64,000 nucleotides of DNA from Hericium rajendrae. Taxonomy: Eukaryota; Basidiomycota; Agaricomycetes; Russulales; Hericiaceae. This document shows positions 34,320-44,411 of this stretch, piece after piece. Below the pieces are notes generated by a model. It made no database searches. It was not told the origin of the DNA and saw only the letters and a program-made list of their open reading frames with translations. The translations under genes and the position numbers were made by a program. The first letter of the stretch is position 1; each line of letters opens with the position of its first letter. The stretch lies in assembly GCA_033439255.1 (NCBI GenBank), contig CM065889.1, forward strand, positions 1,860,001-1,924,000, read 5' to 3'.

Positions 34320-35071
34320 GAGCTGTGCACGAGGCGCGCACGAGGCGTCAAGGGACAGCGGATGGCGGAACCTACGCGAGGTGGCCAAGGGCGGCAGATG
34401 AGGTGGGGCATGTGGATGAGGGGCACGCAGCGCGACAGGGGGCGGGACATGCATGCAAAGCATGCAGCGACTGGCACCGCGCCGTGCGCGCCGTGAATGA
34501 GCGAGGTGCACAGTAGATGCATGAGGTGTCGGGGGCGGCAAGAGACGTGCGGAGTGGTGTGCAATGTGGCAGACCCATCACCGAGAGAGATGCTGGGAAC
34601 ATGCGAGGGGCGTGCGCGAGGCCACGGGCCCGTGCACCATGCGCGCGGGGCGTACACAACACCGCAGACCTGCAGGTGAGACGCACAAGATAAGCAAGGG
34701 ACATGCGACAGTCCCTAGCTATCGCGTGCCCGTGCGGGAGACGTTCGACAGCCGCGGGCCTGTATGCGACGCGAGATGCATGCGGGACCGCGGGCAACGG
34801 GCACGAACGATGGACAAGCCCCATTGCCATGGCAACGGGACTATACCGCGGGTGCCCGCACGTCATTGACAACGCACAGACGGCGCGGAACAACGTGGCA
34901 CGACGGCCATGCATGGCCGTGCGCGCGAACGGGGAGCAGGGGGATGTCGTGATGTGTTGGGCATGGGGTGTTGGTGCGCCCGGGCAGCTCGACGCATTGA
35001 TGACGTTGTGCGATGCCAGAGGGGGCAATGACGTTGGACGGGCGATGGAGGAAGGGCGGGGACAAACAAAC
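34320..35071 (-). repeat. GC-rich arm of composite repeat, hAT-borne copy
   Basis: Same orientation as, and patchily alignable with, 4480-5145: both keep the CATTGCCA-GGCAACGGGAC palindrome, GGCCGTGC words and a GGGGTGTTG stretch. Minus-sense sequence is free of AG for about 82 nt after the hairpin. Open frames on both strands have no domain content. Confidence 0.55.
34817..34844 (-). other. Second conserved hairpin, hAT-borne copy
   Basis: In minus sense AGTCCCGTTGCC pairs with GGCAATGGGGCT: 12 pairs, two of them G.U. The sister hairpin at 4823-4854 has the same loop-proximal stem but different outer pairs. Confidence 0.55.
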
Positions 35072-35099
35072 GAGTGTCGTTCGTTTTCGAACGACACTC
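35072..35099 (-). other. Hairpin of the intron module, hAT-borne copy
   Basis: GAGTGTCGTTCG and CGAACGACACTC pair perfectly (12 bp, TTTT loop). With the 3.9 kb insertion removed, the hairpin starts 44 nt after the donor GTGAGT at 39011 and follows the branch-like TTGCTAAC (38971-38978). The insertion's 7 bp target duplication overlaps the base of this hairpin. Confidence 0.7.
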
Positions 35100-35221
35100 T
35101 GAGGAGGTGTCCCAGTCACTGAAATACATTATATAGGGCAACTTGCCTAAAACGTATTACAAAAAACCCAGCAACTGCTGATCAGCCAGTCGCCGGGCAC
35201 ATTACAATTCACACAGGTAAG

Positions 35222-35298
35222 GCGGCACCCAGGGTGCCGCGAAAACATATGATATTCCAAACAAAACATATCGGCCGAGATCTTAAGGATCTCGGCAC
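35222..35298. other. Two short palindromes near the left end of the 3.9 kb element
   Basis: GCGGCACCCAGGGTGCCGC (35223-35241) and a GCCGAGATC...GATCTCGGC stem around a TTAAG centre (about 35273-35296). The opposite end has an ATTATAAT...ATTATAAT stem at about 38838-38866. Confidence 0.6.
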
Positions 35299-35321
35299 CA
35301 TTACAAAAGAAGCCTACCTGC

Positions 35322-35445
35322 GTGCTCGCCGGCGCTTCCCCCCGCGCTCGCCGGCGCTTCATCCCGCGCTCGCCGGCGCTTCATCCCGCGCTCGCCGGCG
35401 CTTCATCCCGTGCTCGCCGGCGCTTCATCGCGCTCGCCGGCGCCT
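35322..35445 (+). repeat. 22 bp minisatellite, about 6 units
   Basis: GCTCGCCGGCGCTTCATCCC-type units in direct tandem, nearly identical, at the start of the left GC-rich arm of the 3.9 kb element. Confidence 0.85.
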
Positions 35446-36023
35446 ACCATCCCATCCCGCCCTGCCGACGCCACCCCGCGCCCGCTCATGCTGCTCCGCC
35501 CCTACGCTGCGGCTATGCACGCACTGCACGCACACGCCGCGTGCTACTCGCCGTGCACCAGCTGCAGAGCGTATGCGCCGCGGTCCGGTCGGCACAGGCG
35601 CTCGTTCTGCTCTGCGCGCGCCGGCCACTGCACTGGCCGCACATCAGCTGCGCACCGCCGATGGCTCCTGCACGCAGGAGTGGGCGGGCAAGGTGCACGC
35701 ACGAGGATCGGGGTGGGGCACTGGGGTGCGGGGGCGGCGCTGGGACGGCAGGCACGGACCTGGGACGGCGGGCGTGGCGCTGGATGCGCGGGTATGGGGC
35801 TGGATGCGCGGGCGCAGCGCTGGAGCACGCGGACATGGTGGGGGCAGGCGAGTACGGTGCTCAAGTGGGCATGGGCACTCGGGCACGCGAGCTCGCTGCT
35901 GGGGCGCGGGGGCTCGCCGCTAGAGCGCTGGGGGCTCGCGGGGAAGGTGAGAGTGCGGACGGTGCTGGGACACGCGGGACAGGGGGTTGGGACGCGCGCG
36001 GGCAGGGTGCGGGCACGCGGGCG

Positions 36024-36128
36024 CAATGCTGGAGCGCGCAGGCGCGATGCTGGAACGCGCGGGCACGATGCTGGAGCACGCAGGCACGATGCTGGAACGC
36101 GCGGGCGCGATGCTGGAGCACGTGGGCC
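36024..36128. repeat. 21 bp tandem repeat, five units
   Basis: ATGCTGGARCRCGCRGGCRCG units in tandem. The 21 bp length keeps frame on both strands: heptad MLERAGA on the plus strand, CSSIAPA-like on the minus. Confidence 0.85.
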
Positions 36129-36582
36129 TAACACTGAAGGGTGCGGACACGTTGCTGATGCTCCCGGCACGCAACACCATGGTGTATGTGCGGGAGGGGG
36201 GGTGGGGCAAGCACGGGGAGGGCATCTTGATGGTGTACGTGGCGTTTGCGCCCGCGCGTCGTTTCTGCTGGTCCGTGCGCATCGATTCCGGGCCTGTGCA
36301 CGTGGGAGTGGGGGTGGGCTGGCGCGAACACAAACGCACGTGCGGGTGGGGCAGGGGGAGTGGGGATGGGGGTGTCCACGGGAGTCGTTCCGCGCGACTC
36401 CGCCAGGCCTTGATGACGCGCGTTTTTGAGCGCGGGGTCTTGCGTGCCAGCGAGTTGCCCTTCACACAGCTGGGAGATGTCGGGCGCGCATTTGCAAGCG
36501 CGAGGGAGGTGGTGGTCGAGATGGAGGCCCTGGCACGAACGCGCGGTTGCTAGGGCGCGTGCGGCGTTGTCAGGTGGACGAT

Positions 36583-36926
36583 ATGTCGTGTCGTGCGAGT
36601 GTGCGAGCGCGCAGGCGATGCTGGATGCGCGTTTGCGAGCGTGAGGGGAGGGAGGTATTGTGGGGGGGCTCGTCATGTGGCCTGCTATGCCACGTCAGCG
36701 CACTCGGGAACTAAAAAAAGAGAAGAGATAGTAAGTATAGCACGATAAACAAATGTACGAACAAATAACTTACGAATTTGAGGGCTGTTGAGCCCTGGAC
36801 TGTCCCCGCTTGATCATGGGAGGACGAGGAAGAGGATGGGCTTAGCCACGAGCCTTGTGGCACCGATCGGCAATTGCCGAACAGGGCACCGAACGAGGCT
36901 GGCCGAAATTCGAGCACGACTTTCAA
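36583..36926 (-). CDS. Small two-exon gene of unknown function in the core of the 3.9 kb element
   Basis: Start MKVVLEFRPASFGALFGN at 36926; a serine run (SPSSSSSSHDQ) follows; exon 1 ends at donor GTAAGT (36773). A 63 bp intron with a clean T-run and TAG acceptor (36711) leads into about 45 codons (FPSALTWHSRPHDEPPHN...) ending near 36583. Splice sites are good, the protein is unrecognised. It reads outward from the core into the GC-rich arm, as in the composite family, but without a hairpin in the intron. Confidence 0.4.
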
Positions 36927-37539
36927 GGGTAATCAATTTTATTAAATTCTACAAATAATAGTGGAGCTGTAGATACAAAGCATTGATGTAAATACAAAGT
37001 TTCGTATGAATCGAATGGAGAGGAAGCATATTGTGTGTGAAGCATTGTTAAGCACGTCTAAAATGGACGGCGTCTGTTGATAGTGCTAATGCGTCGAGCT
37101 CGAATTGACGTCTCGGGCATGCCGGACATCCGATTCGAGTCGCGATTTCTTAGCATACCTGCCTACCACCATCAATCGGTTTACTGTACTTTATCGGGCC
37201 ACACTTGAACTATATGATCATACTTTATTAGATTTTATTGCTTGCCAGATCTCTAGGATCTGGGTAGGAATGATGTTTTTTGGTCGTTTCAGACTAGATT
37301 CTACAAGTTTTTCGAACCTCGAGGTCTCAACTCTTCATTAAAATATTTGTACTCTTGAACATATATAATCCATAGCCTTTTAAAACGTTTCGCGTAACTT
37401 TCCTGTCCAATTTCGAAGTGGTGAAGCATGAATCACCTGAACTATGCATTAGGGTTACCTAAGTTTACTGTATTTTCGCTCTTCTGACTCTAATTTTGCT
37501 ACTAGTCATTCAGTTTTTCTACTGTGTATTCTATACTAC

Positions 37540-38572
37540 TATAGGTACGTATCGAGACTTCAATGTCTGTCTTATGTGGTCCAGAAATCGCGCAAGACTC
37601 GTCTCCTTCTCCACCCTCGGTCTTCTCGGCCTTCAGCCACCGAGGTTCGGCGACTGCCGAGGTGCATCACAGCTGGTACGCGGCTCGTCACGGTCCTCGT
37701 CCTCTCCCTCTGCACCCACCTCCCTTTCCTGCCCACCCTCCTCCCTCTTCGTGTTCACGCACACCTCCGTGCTCTTTGCGCATCCCGCCCCGCTCTCTGC
37801 TCGCCATCAACCTCTGGCACGTCCGCCGCGCATCCGCCGCACTCCACGCGTCTCGACCACGCCCTCCACGGCCCACCATAGCCGTCCACCCACCTCCACC
37901 CACGCCGGACATGCGCAGAAGCGTGTACAAGATGCCCCGGATGTGTGTGCCCCGCGTATGATAACGTGGACGTGCGCCCGACACTCGCGCTTTCGTAGCG
38001 CCAGCACCCACGCCCACGACAGCACCCGGCGCACGTGGCCGCGGCCTCTACGCGTCGCGCGTCGTGCGCCAGCGGCCCTCAACATCCCCAAGCATCGCTC
38101 GATGCTCGCGACGGGTCAGCAACACCTGCGCGCGACGTGCAGCACCTCGGCACCGGCACGCGCAGCGCAGCAACGGCGCACCGCCCCCTACCCTCACGCT
38201 CTCGCGCTCGTGCCCCAGCACCCCCACGGAATGCCAGCACCCGCGCGTGATGCCCAGCGCTCACGCAGAATGCCCCAACAACGGCACGCCTGACGGCGCC
38301 ATGTGGTGCGTAGCACCACGCTAGCAGCGCAGCAACGACGACGGCAGCAGCGCCTGCGGCGCTGGTGACGTACGTCGCAGCAACGAGCGAGCGGCGGTGG
38401 CGGCAGCGGGGAGTGAGCGCGGTGGGGGCGGGGGCGGGGAGCAAGCACGGCGGCGGCAGCAGGCAGCGAGCATGGCGGCGGGGGTGGGGAGCGGCGCGGC
38501 AGCGGGGGCAGGGAGCGAGCGCGGCAGCGGGGGCGGGGAGTGAGCGCGGCGGCGGGGGCGGCGGGCGCAGGC
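37540..38572. repeat. Right GC-rich arm of the 3.9 kb element
   Basis: C-rich on the plus strand up to about 38300, then GGCGGCGGGGGCGGG-rich. Long open frames occur on both strands and reflect composition. An intron-like border (TACTACTATAG) lies just before it at about 37542. Confidence 0.5.
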
Positions 38573-38733
38573 ACGTAGCCGAGGGCGGGAGGCGGTGAGC
38601 GCGTAGCCGAGGGCGGGAGGCGGTGAGCGCGTAGCCGAGGGCGGGAGGCGGTGAGCGCGTAGCCGAGGGCGGGAGGCGGTGAGCGCGTAGCCGAGGGCGG
38701 GAGGCGGTGAGCGCGTAGCCGAGGCGGGAAGCG
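38573..38733. repeat. 28 bp minisatellite, six units
   Basis: GTAGCCGAGGGCGGGAGGCG begins at 38575, 38603, 38631, 38659, 38687 and 38715, an exact 28 bp period. Units are almost identical, implying recent expansion. Confidence 0.9.
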
Positions 38734-38971
38734 CGCAGGGCGGCGGACGGTGCCGAGGCAAAGCGGCACGGTGCCGAGCGAGTAGGCGCGCTAAGCGCGC
38801 GGCAGTGCATAGTGTACGGCCCGGTAAGCGGCCCTGACCTACATTATAATACGAGTGAATTATAATATGCACGGCAAGGTCCCGGGCAGCAACTGCTGGG
38901 TTTTTTGTAATACACTTTAGGCAATTTTCTGGTACACAATATAATTTCATAGCTGGGACTGGTGCTCTGAG

Positions 38972-39480
38972 TTAGCAAAAAGAAACACGGAAAAAACTTT
39001 CATTTACTCACCACATTCCCCTCCAGCTATAATCCTCTATAAAACCGTCTTGACTATCGATAGGCGTCAAGGACGAGGCGAGGCGAGAGATGAGAGATAG
39101 AGGAGGTAAAGGAAGGAGTGGGAAGCATAAGCGAGTGCGAAGTCTCGACGCGCTTCAGCCACCGAAGTCGAATGCTATGTTCCTCAAGCTTCAACAAATC
39201 AGATAAAATGGCATAAAATAAGAGAAAAAGAGTACAATAATAGATAGTACTTGAAATTTATATGTATGAGAAAACAATGTATTTACCGTACTGTGCATCC
39301 ATGAGCAACAACATCACCTTAGTGAAGTCTGCTGCCCAGTCTCTGATGCAGCTCTCGGCAGCTCCCGGCAGTCACGATTCTCCTGCAGCGCACTCGTCGT
39401 CGCCGGCGCTGTTCTACAAGCCGTTTTCACTGCACCGGTGCATAGAATTCTGTCGCTCGATCACTACATAAGTTAACTGA
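38972..39480 (-). other. Core of the hAT-borne composite repeat
   Basis: Contains the minus-strand donor GTGAGT (39011), an imperfect CGTCTTGAC...GTCAAGGACG stem (39050-39079), the conserved CGAAGTCTCGACG...TTCAGCCACCGAA block (shared with 5340-5385) and GGCAGTCACGATTCT (shared with the promoter-proximal part of E2). The TATA box of the other copies is not seen; the copy is cut off by the hAT end at about 39480. Confidence 0.5.
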
Positions 39481-39869
39481 CCTGCGAGTGACCCGTGATG
39501 TCACGGGTACCTGACCCGCGGCTCCGGATCACCCAGTGGCTGAAACCCGCGCAGATCCAGGTCAGGCATCGCGCTGTGTTGAATACCCGCGGGTTCGGAT
39601 CCGGGTCACCCGCGAGTGCACTCATGTCCATCCCTAGTCTGCTGAGACTCAAAAATATTCAATTGTTGAGTTTTTACTACACTACAAGTTCAGGTTCAAA
39701 CCAGTTCTAAACAGGTTCAGGGAGGTGCCTCCTCTCTCTGAACTTTGAACTGGACCAACAGCTCTATGGCTGAACTGGACCAGGACTGGACCTGAACTCA
39801 AGGTCTGGTTCGGAGGTTCAGAGTTTGGACCTGAGTTTAGGACTGAACTTCGGCAACCCTACATGTCCT

Positions 39870-40084
39870 CATTTCATCTGTACAGTGCAAGTATGGTAGT
39901 CTGTGTAGTTGGCTCACAAGATCACAATAATGACCATATGTATCATAACAGAACAATCAGAAAAGTCCATACGGGCTGCACTTAGGCATATTTCGAAGAG
40001 AGACCATATATCGTGGCACCTACCAGTCTCGCTGTTCTCCAAATCACCTGAGGGCCAAAAGGATGACATAACTTCTCCTAACAA
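39870..40084. other. Host-like gap right of the hAT element
   Basis: No gene recognised. It continues the sequence left of 28752. Confidence 0.35.
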
Positions 40085-40390
40085 GAAAAGCCTTGATGGT
40101 TTAGTGGTTGGCGTGTGGCCCACATAGCCATTTTTGATTTTTGTGGCCCTGGATTTAAACTGTGAAGACAACACGAAAGCTATTGTCCTTTTTTTTGTGC
40201 CATAATAAAAGTAGGGTACACACTGTTGTGCCTGTTCTCAACTAGAAAATTTGCAAAAGAACTAGCATTTCATTGAGATCTAAAAGTGAAGTGTAAAAAA
40301 AGATGCCTCCTTGAGATTCGAACAGCACAGAGGCAAAATGTTCAAGTCAAGGATACCTCAGCCACTAAACCACACAAGCATATATAATGA
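40085..40390. repeat. Two tRNA-like heads in inverted orientation (SINE-like)
   Basis: Plus strand 40098-40160: A-box-like GGTTTAGTGGTTGGCG and B-box-like GGCCCTGGATTTAAACTG. Minus strand about 40385-40297: GGTTTAGTGGCTGAGG and GTTCGAATCTC. Neither folds into a convincing tRNA (acceptor stems poor), so tRNA-derived SINE relicts are more likely than functional tRNA genes. Confidence 0.4.
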
Positions 40391-41365
40391 GTCCAGCATC
40401 AAACTTATCACCCCAATTGCAGGCTACTTGCCTTGGGTAAGATGGCTGTTACATACCAAGGAGCAACGATATTGACAGCTCAGTGCAATTAAGTCAATTA
40501 TACTACTTTCTGAAATTAGTTCAAACTCTTTTCGAGCTCAAATTCGTGAAGACTGAGGTTGAACACGAGATTGATGCAGAACACCCTCTTGCGCTCCCTT
40601 ACGATGAGATCACATGCAATGTGTATCTGATCACGCAATATCACGCAGTACTGTTCTCTATACGGACTACACCAGACATTCTAGGAGGGATTCCTGCGCA
40701 ATGAACCTTACCACATTTTTTGCCTCTGACAATCAACTCTGACTCAGAATGATCTGAATTGTGGCACGATCCATTCCACCGGTCCCTATCCCCCTCCGGG
40801 CCCTCCCTGCATCTCGGAATCAGAGCGCAAAAATCTCTCCTAGAATGGCGGAAACAAGACTAGGCTTGTGGCTGTCTCGGGCAGCAAGCTTAGTTTTCTT
40901 TCACTTGTACTATACACACATACCATGTCGATGGACAAGTCTCATCTGTGGCTAAGCCTTGGCAAGGCTGATAAGTCCGGGAAGGATTGGCTCCGATTAT
41001 GAGCATGGCAAATTCATATGGTACATGTACATAGCCTTGGGATGAAATGTGGCATCCTCACCAGATGATGGAGATTGTGACCTTTGTAAACCCTTACATA
41101 CCATTGTAAGCCCTTAGCATTTTTTCACACTTTTGCTGATGGGCCAGTGTCGAGCCTCTGATAGAATGGGCGCTTATTCTCGGCCCGATATTTAATGTTG
41201 TTTGCTTACATACATAGGTCGATTTCAAATTCAGTTAGGTCCTGTTACCGCACACCTATAGGGTGACCGCCATTCCAAACCGCTTACGTAATCGTGAGAG
41301 CATCATTGCATTCACTTTCACTTACTTACTCAAACTTCTTCTACCGAGTAATCTCGGATTATAGT
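40391..41365. other. Intergenic region upstream of gamma-tubulin
   Basis: No supported coding frame. It would contain the gamma-tubulin promoter; a CTTTCACTTACTTACTC-like pyrimidine tract lies just upstream of the start. Confidence 0.4.
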
Positions 41366-43191
41366 ATGCCACGCGAGATTGTCACGGTTCAGATTGGACA
41401 ATGTGGAAACCAAAGTACGCAACAATTCCCGAAAAATGTTTACGATATATTAATGGTTTTCAGTGGGTTCTGTCTTCTGGCAACGCCTATGTGCGGAGCA
41501 CGGTATTAACAGAGAAGGCATCCTTGAAGAGTGGGCAATTGAAGGAGGGGATCGCAAAGACGTATTCTTTTATCAAGCTGACGACGAGCATTATATCCCG
41601 CGTTCCATTTTAGTGGATCTTGAGCCACGGGTATGACTGTTTGGAATGTCATTCTCATCCAGCTGTCATTCTCATATGGCCCGCCCGCTTGTACACATTA
41701 TAGGTGATCAACAACATCTTAGCCTCACCTTTCGCGAATCTGTATAACCCTGAAAACATATTTTTGTCCAAGGATGGTGGTGGTGCTGGAAATAATTGGG
41801 CCCAGGGCTATTCCGCAGGCGAGCGCTTGTATGAAGATATAATGGAAATGGTTGACCGAGAAGCTGAGGGAAGTGATTCTCTCGAGGTACGTAGTTATGT
41901 TTGATGCTCCGATCCTGCCGCCACTAACCTTTGACTGAGGCAGGGATTTATGCTTATGCATTCCATCGCTGGCGGTACTGGTTCCGGCCTTGGTTCATTT
42001 CTTCTGGAGCGTCTTAACGACAAATTCCCCAAAAAACTCATTCAGACATATTCCGTTTTTCCTAACGCTCAAGAGGGAGACGTCGTTGTGCAACCATACA
42101 ATGCACTGTTGACTTTAAAACGACTAACAAATCATGCGGATTCCGTGGTGGTCCTGGACAACGGCGCACTTGCAAGAATCAATGCGGATCGTTTACATAT
42201 CCAGACACCCTCGTTTGACCAGACAAATCAGTTGGTATGCTATATTCCGTGTAACATAACAATCTGTATCTTACGACCAAGTCACGATTCCCAGGTAGCA
42301 ACGGTCATGGCAGCGAGCACGCAAACCCTCCGATATCCTGGATACATGAACAACGACCTCGTTGGCATCATCGCTTCTCTCATTCCAACTCCCCGCTGTC
42401 ATTTCCTCATGACTTCCTATACCCCTTTCACCAGTGATCAACCCGATAAGGTTGGTCCCGTTTCTTGCCACGTATGCGACAGCCTCACTCATTGCTTTTC
42501 AGGCGAAGCCAGTGAGAAGAACAACAGTACTAGACGTAATGCGTCGCCTGCTTCAACCTAAGAACCGTATGGTATCAACTTCAGCGAGCAAAACTGCCTG
42601 CTATGTATCTATCCTGAACATTATACAAGGCGATGTGGATCCAACGGATGTAAGGCCAACATAGTTGCCCATGGTGCCCAAAGTTCATTGTACTACTATA
42701 GGTCCATCAATCTCTCCTACGAATACGGGAGCGACAGCTTGCCAACTTCATTCCGTGGGGGCCAGCTTCTATTCAGGTCGCTTTAACCCGTCGATCGCCT
42801 TACATGGTTACAAATCACCGAGTGAGTGGTCTTATGCTAGCAAATCACACCAGTGTTGCTTCAGTAAGTCTTATTTGCCACATCATCGGTGAACTAACAG
42901 AAACATTTCACCGCCTAGCTCTTCAAGCGCATACTTGATCAGTTTGATCGGCTGCGTAAGCGAAATGCATTTTTAGAGCAATACAAGAAGGAGAAAATGT
43001 TTGAGAATGGCTTGGAAGAGTTTGACGATGCGCGGTGCGTGTCGAACAACAATAACGATGCCTTGACTCAAACTAGATTATCCGACAGAGCAACCGCTGA
43101 AGAGTTATTGAAAGAATACAAGGCCTGTGAGAGCCCTGAATATATAGGTTATGTATGTGACATTTAAAATATTCAATATTCACAGCAATAA
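41366..43191 (+). CDS. tubG: Gamma-tubulin
   Basis: Nucleates microtubules at spindle pole bodies as part of the gamma-tubulin complex. Ten exons: 41366-41414, 41464-41630, 41704-41886, 41944-42234, 42295-42450, 42503-42649, 42702-42863, 42919-43034, 43077-43152, 43186-43191; 450 residues, the usual length. Visible: [16 protein letters not shown] start; [31 protein letters not shown]; the GTP-binding signature [74 protein letters not shown]-terminal FEEFDDAR region ending SPEYIGYQ. All splice junctions keep frame, with a two-codon last exon. Fully intact, unlike its TE-rich surroundings. Confidence 0.96.
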
Positions 43192-43497
43192 TGCTTTGCC
43201 ACTCTTGCCAGGGTACTCGAGAATCCTAACATATGGACTGACATGCCCATTGTTTGACGAGTTCAACAACTGTTTTTCTTTGTTACAATGCAATGCCTGC
43301 AAAAGTGCTGAAGCCATGGACTTAATTCATATAGTGGCGTGCGAAAAGAATGCACACTCTGCCACTTCGACATAAAAATGTAAATTCAAGTAGATCGAGC
43401 GAGTATTATAGAAACTTCAGTAAATAGATCTTGATGAATATGTGCTGCATGACCACGTGATGCCATGCTCGACGCGTCACTGTGTTGCAGTTTGAGG

Positions 43498-43862
43498 GTA
43501 TTAAACAATTTCAGAAAAAGTTCAAAAAAACCAGTAATGTGTGTAACCACCCCTAGCTGCCTTTAGTGCCTTCACCCAATCTGGAAGTGACCTATAAAGT
43601 TTCTAAATGACCCCAATATCCAAATTCTCCCATTCCTCCTTCAAAGCAAGCCACAACTCCTCTATGTTGCGTGGATGGACTGGTCAGTGGCAGACAGCAT
43701 GATCTACAAGGTCCCTTGCATGTTCTCTAATATTCATGTCTGGAGAAGAGGGTGCCCAGGGGAGTAAATTGATATAATTCTTGGTGAACCACTGTGCAGC
43801 TTGGTGGGATGTGTGCTTGGGATCAAGATCCTGCTAAAAAATGATGGCTGAGGGATCATCGA
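43498..43862 (-). pseudogene. 3' fragment of a Tc1-like transposase
   Basis: Minus strand reads QDLDPKHTSHQAAQWFTKN, WAPSSPDMN (third acidic position region), ELWLALKEEWENLD, and ends WVKALKAARGGYTHYWFF. There are in-frame stops and no N-terminal half; it is truncated at about 43862. It lies 300 bp after the gamma-tubulin stop. Different from the Tc1-like copy at 30 kb. Confidence 0.8.
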
Positions 43863-44411
43863 TCAAGCCCAGTCAAAACCGCCTCTACTCCTAGCCACGG
43901 AGATCTATTGAGATCTATTACGTAGATTTCCATAGACGATTTGCCATATAGTAGATCAATTTGTACTTGCAACTATCGAGGGCTACGCTTAATAGATAAC
44001 AATACATGGCAATAATCTCACTCAATCTGCCCATCTGTACTGGGATATACTCCAATATATTTTGCTTCAACTATGATCTATGGCTGGGTATTATACATAG
44101 ATAGGCTGATCACATCATTCTCGATAACAGTATACCCGCATCTATGCATTTTTAGACACTATTCTACTGTGATCTACCACTGTCTATGCTCTTCGATGTC
44201 TGCTAGGGTTCGCTAATTGTTGTCGCTTGGATTGCGGTCAGCCCAAGCATCACAGCCCGCAGCACTGGTCTTCCTCCACGCCGTCGCACTGTCGCCCGTT
44301 GGGCACGGTGGGTCCACATCAGCCCTTCAAAAGAAGTCAACAGTGTATGATGGCATGCGGTGCTGACAACAGCGCCGGCCAAGCATACTCACCGTCATCC
44401 CAGCATCAATT
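43863..44411. other. AT-rich stretch and 3' flank of the next gene
   Basis: AGATCTATT/GATCTATGG words at 43900-44200, no coding content. A short plus frame at 44227-44532 overlaps the terminal exons of the minus-strand gene and is not called. Confidence 0.4.

Larger units (their letters stand above)
35104..38964. mobile_element. 3.9 kb element with GC-rich arms, inserted in the hairpin intron
   Basis: Flanked by CTCTGAG at 35097-35103 and 38965-38971 (7 bp target duplication). The ends are inverted repeats of about 90 bp sharing CCCAG, TGAAAT, TTGCCTAAA, GTATTACAAAAAACCCAGCA and AATTCAC blocks. Inside, two GC-rich arms (35310-36660 and 37560-38810) flank a core (36661-37560), the same mirror plan as E1 but with different sequence. 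No transposase. A 7-9 bp duplication and long inverted repeats would suit a MULE-type mobiliser, which is inference. Confidence 0.75.
34032..39636. mobile_element. Non-autonomous hAT-type element carrying a composite repeat
   Basis: Ends TAGGGATGGACACGAGT and, inverted, TAGGGATGGACATGAGT. Perfect 8 bp target duplication GTCTGCTG at 34024-34031 and 39637-39644. About 160 bp at each end are related inverted sequence rich in GGGTNACCCG words. The interior is not transposase but a GC-rich arm (34320-35071), hairpin and core (38972-39440) of the composite repeat family, split by another element at 35104-38964. Confidence 0.9.
28760..39861 (-). mobile_element. hAT DNA transposon (11.1 kb with nested insertions)
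   Basis: Ends TAGTGTTGCCAAAGTTCAGT and, inverted, TAGGGTTGCCGAAGTTCAGT. Flanking 8 bp CGTGTCCT (28752-28759) and CATGTCCT (39862-39869) differ at one base, matching the hAT target duplication. Subterminal GAACTGAAC/GGTTCAG words are dense at both ends, typical transposase-binding clusters. The interior holds a minus-strand transposase, a Tc1-like element (30.24-31.53 kb) and a second hAT-type element (34.03-39.64 kb). Confidence 0.9.

Noticed and set aside
38573-38733. Possible CRISPR-like array
   Set aside because: Units are directly adjacent with no unique spacers, so this is a minisatellite; the host is eukaryotic.
34235-38950. Frames up to 339 codons in the GC-rich arms of the 34-39 kb elements
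   Set aside because: Same reason: overlapping frames on both strands, minisatellite-driven composition, no conserved protein content between copies.
40290-40390. Functional tRNA gene
   Set aside because: A and B boxes are present, but acceptor and anticodon stems do not pair well.
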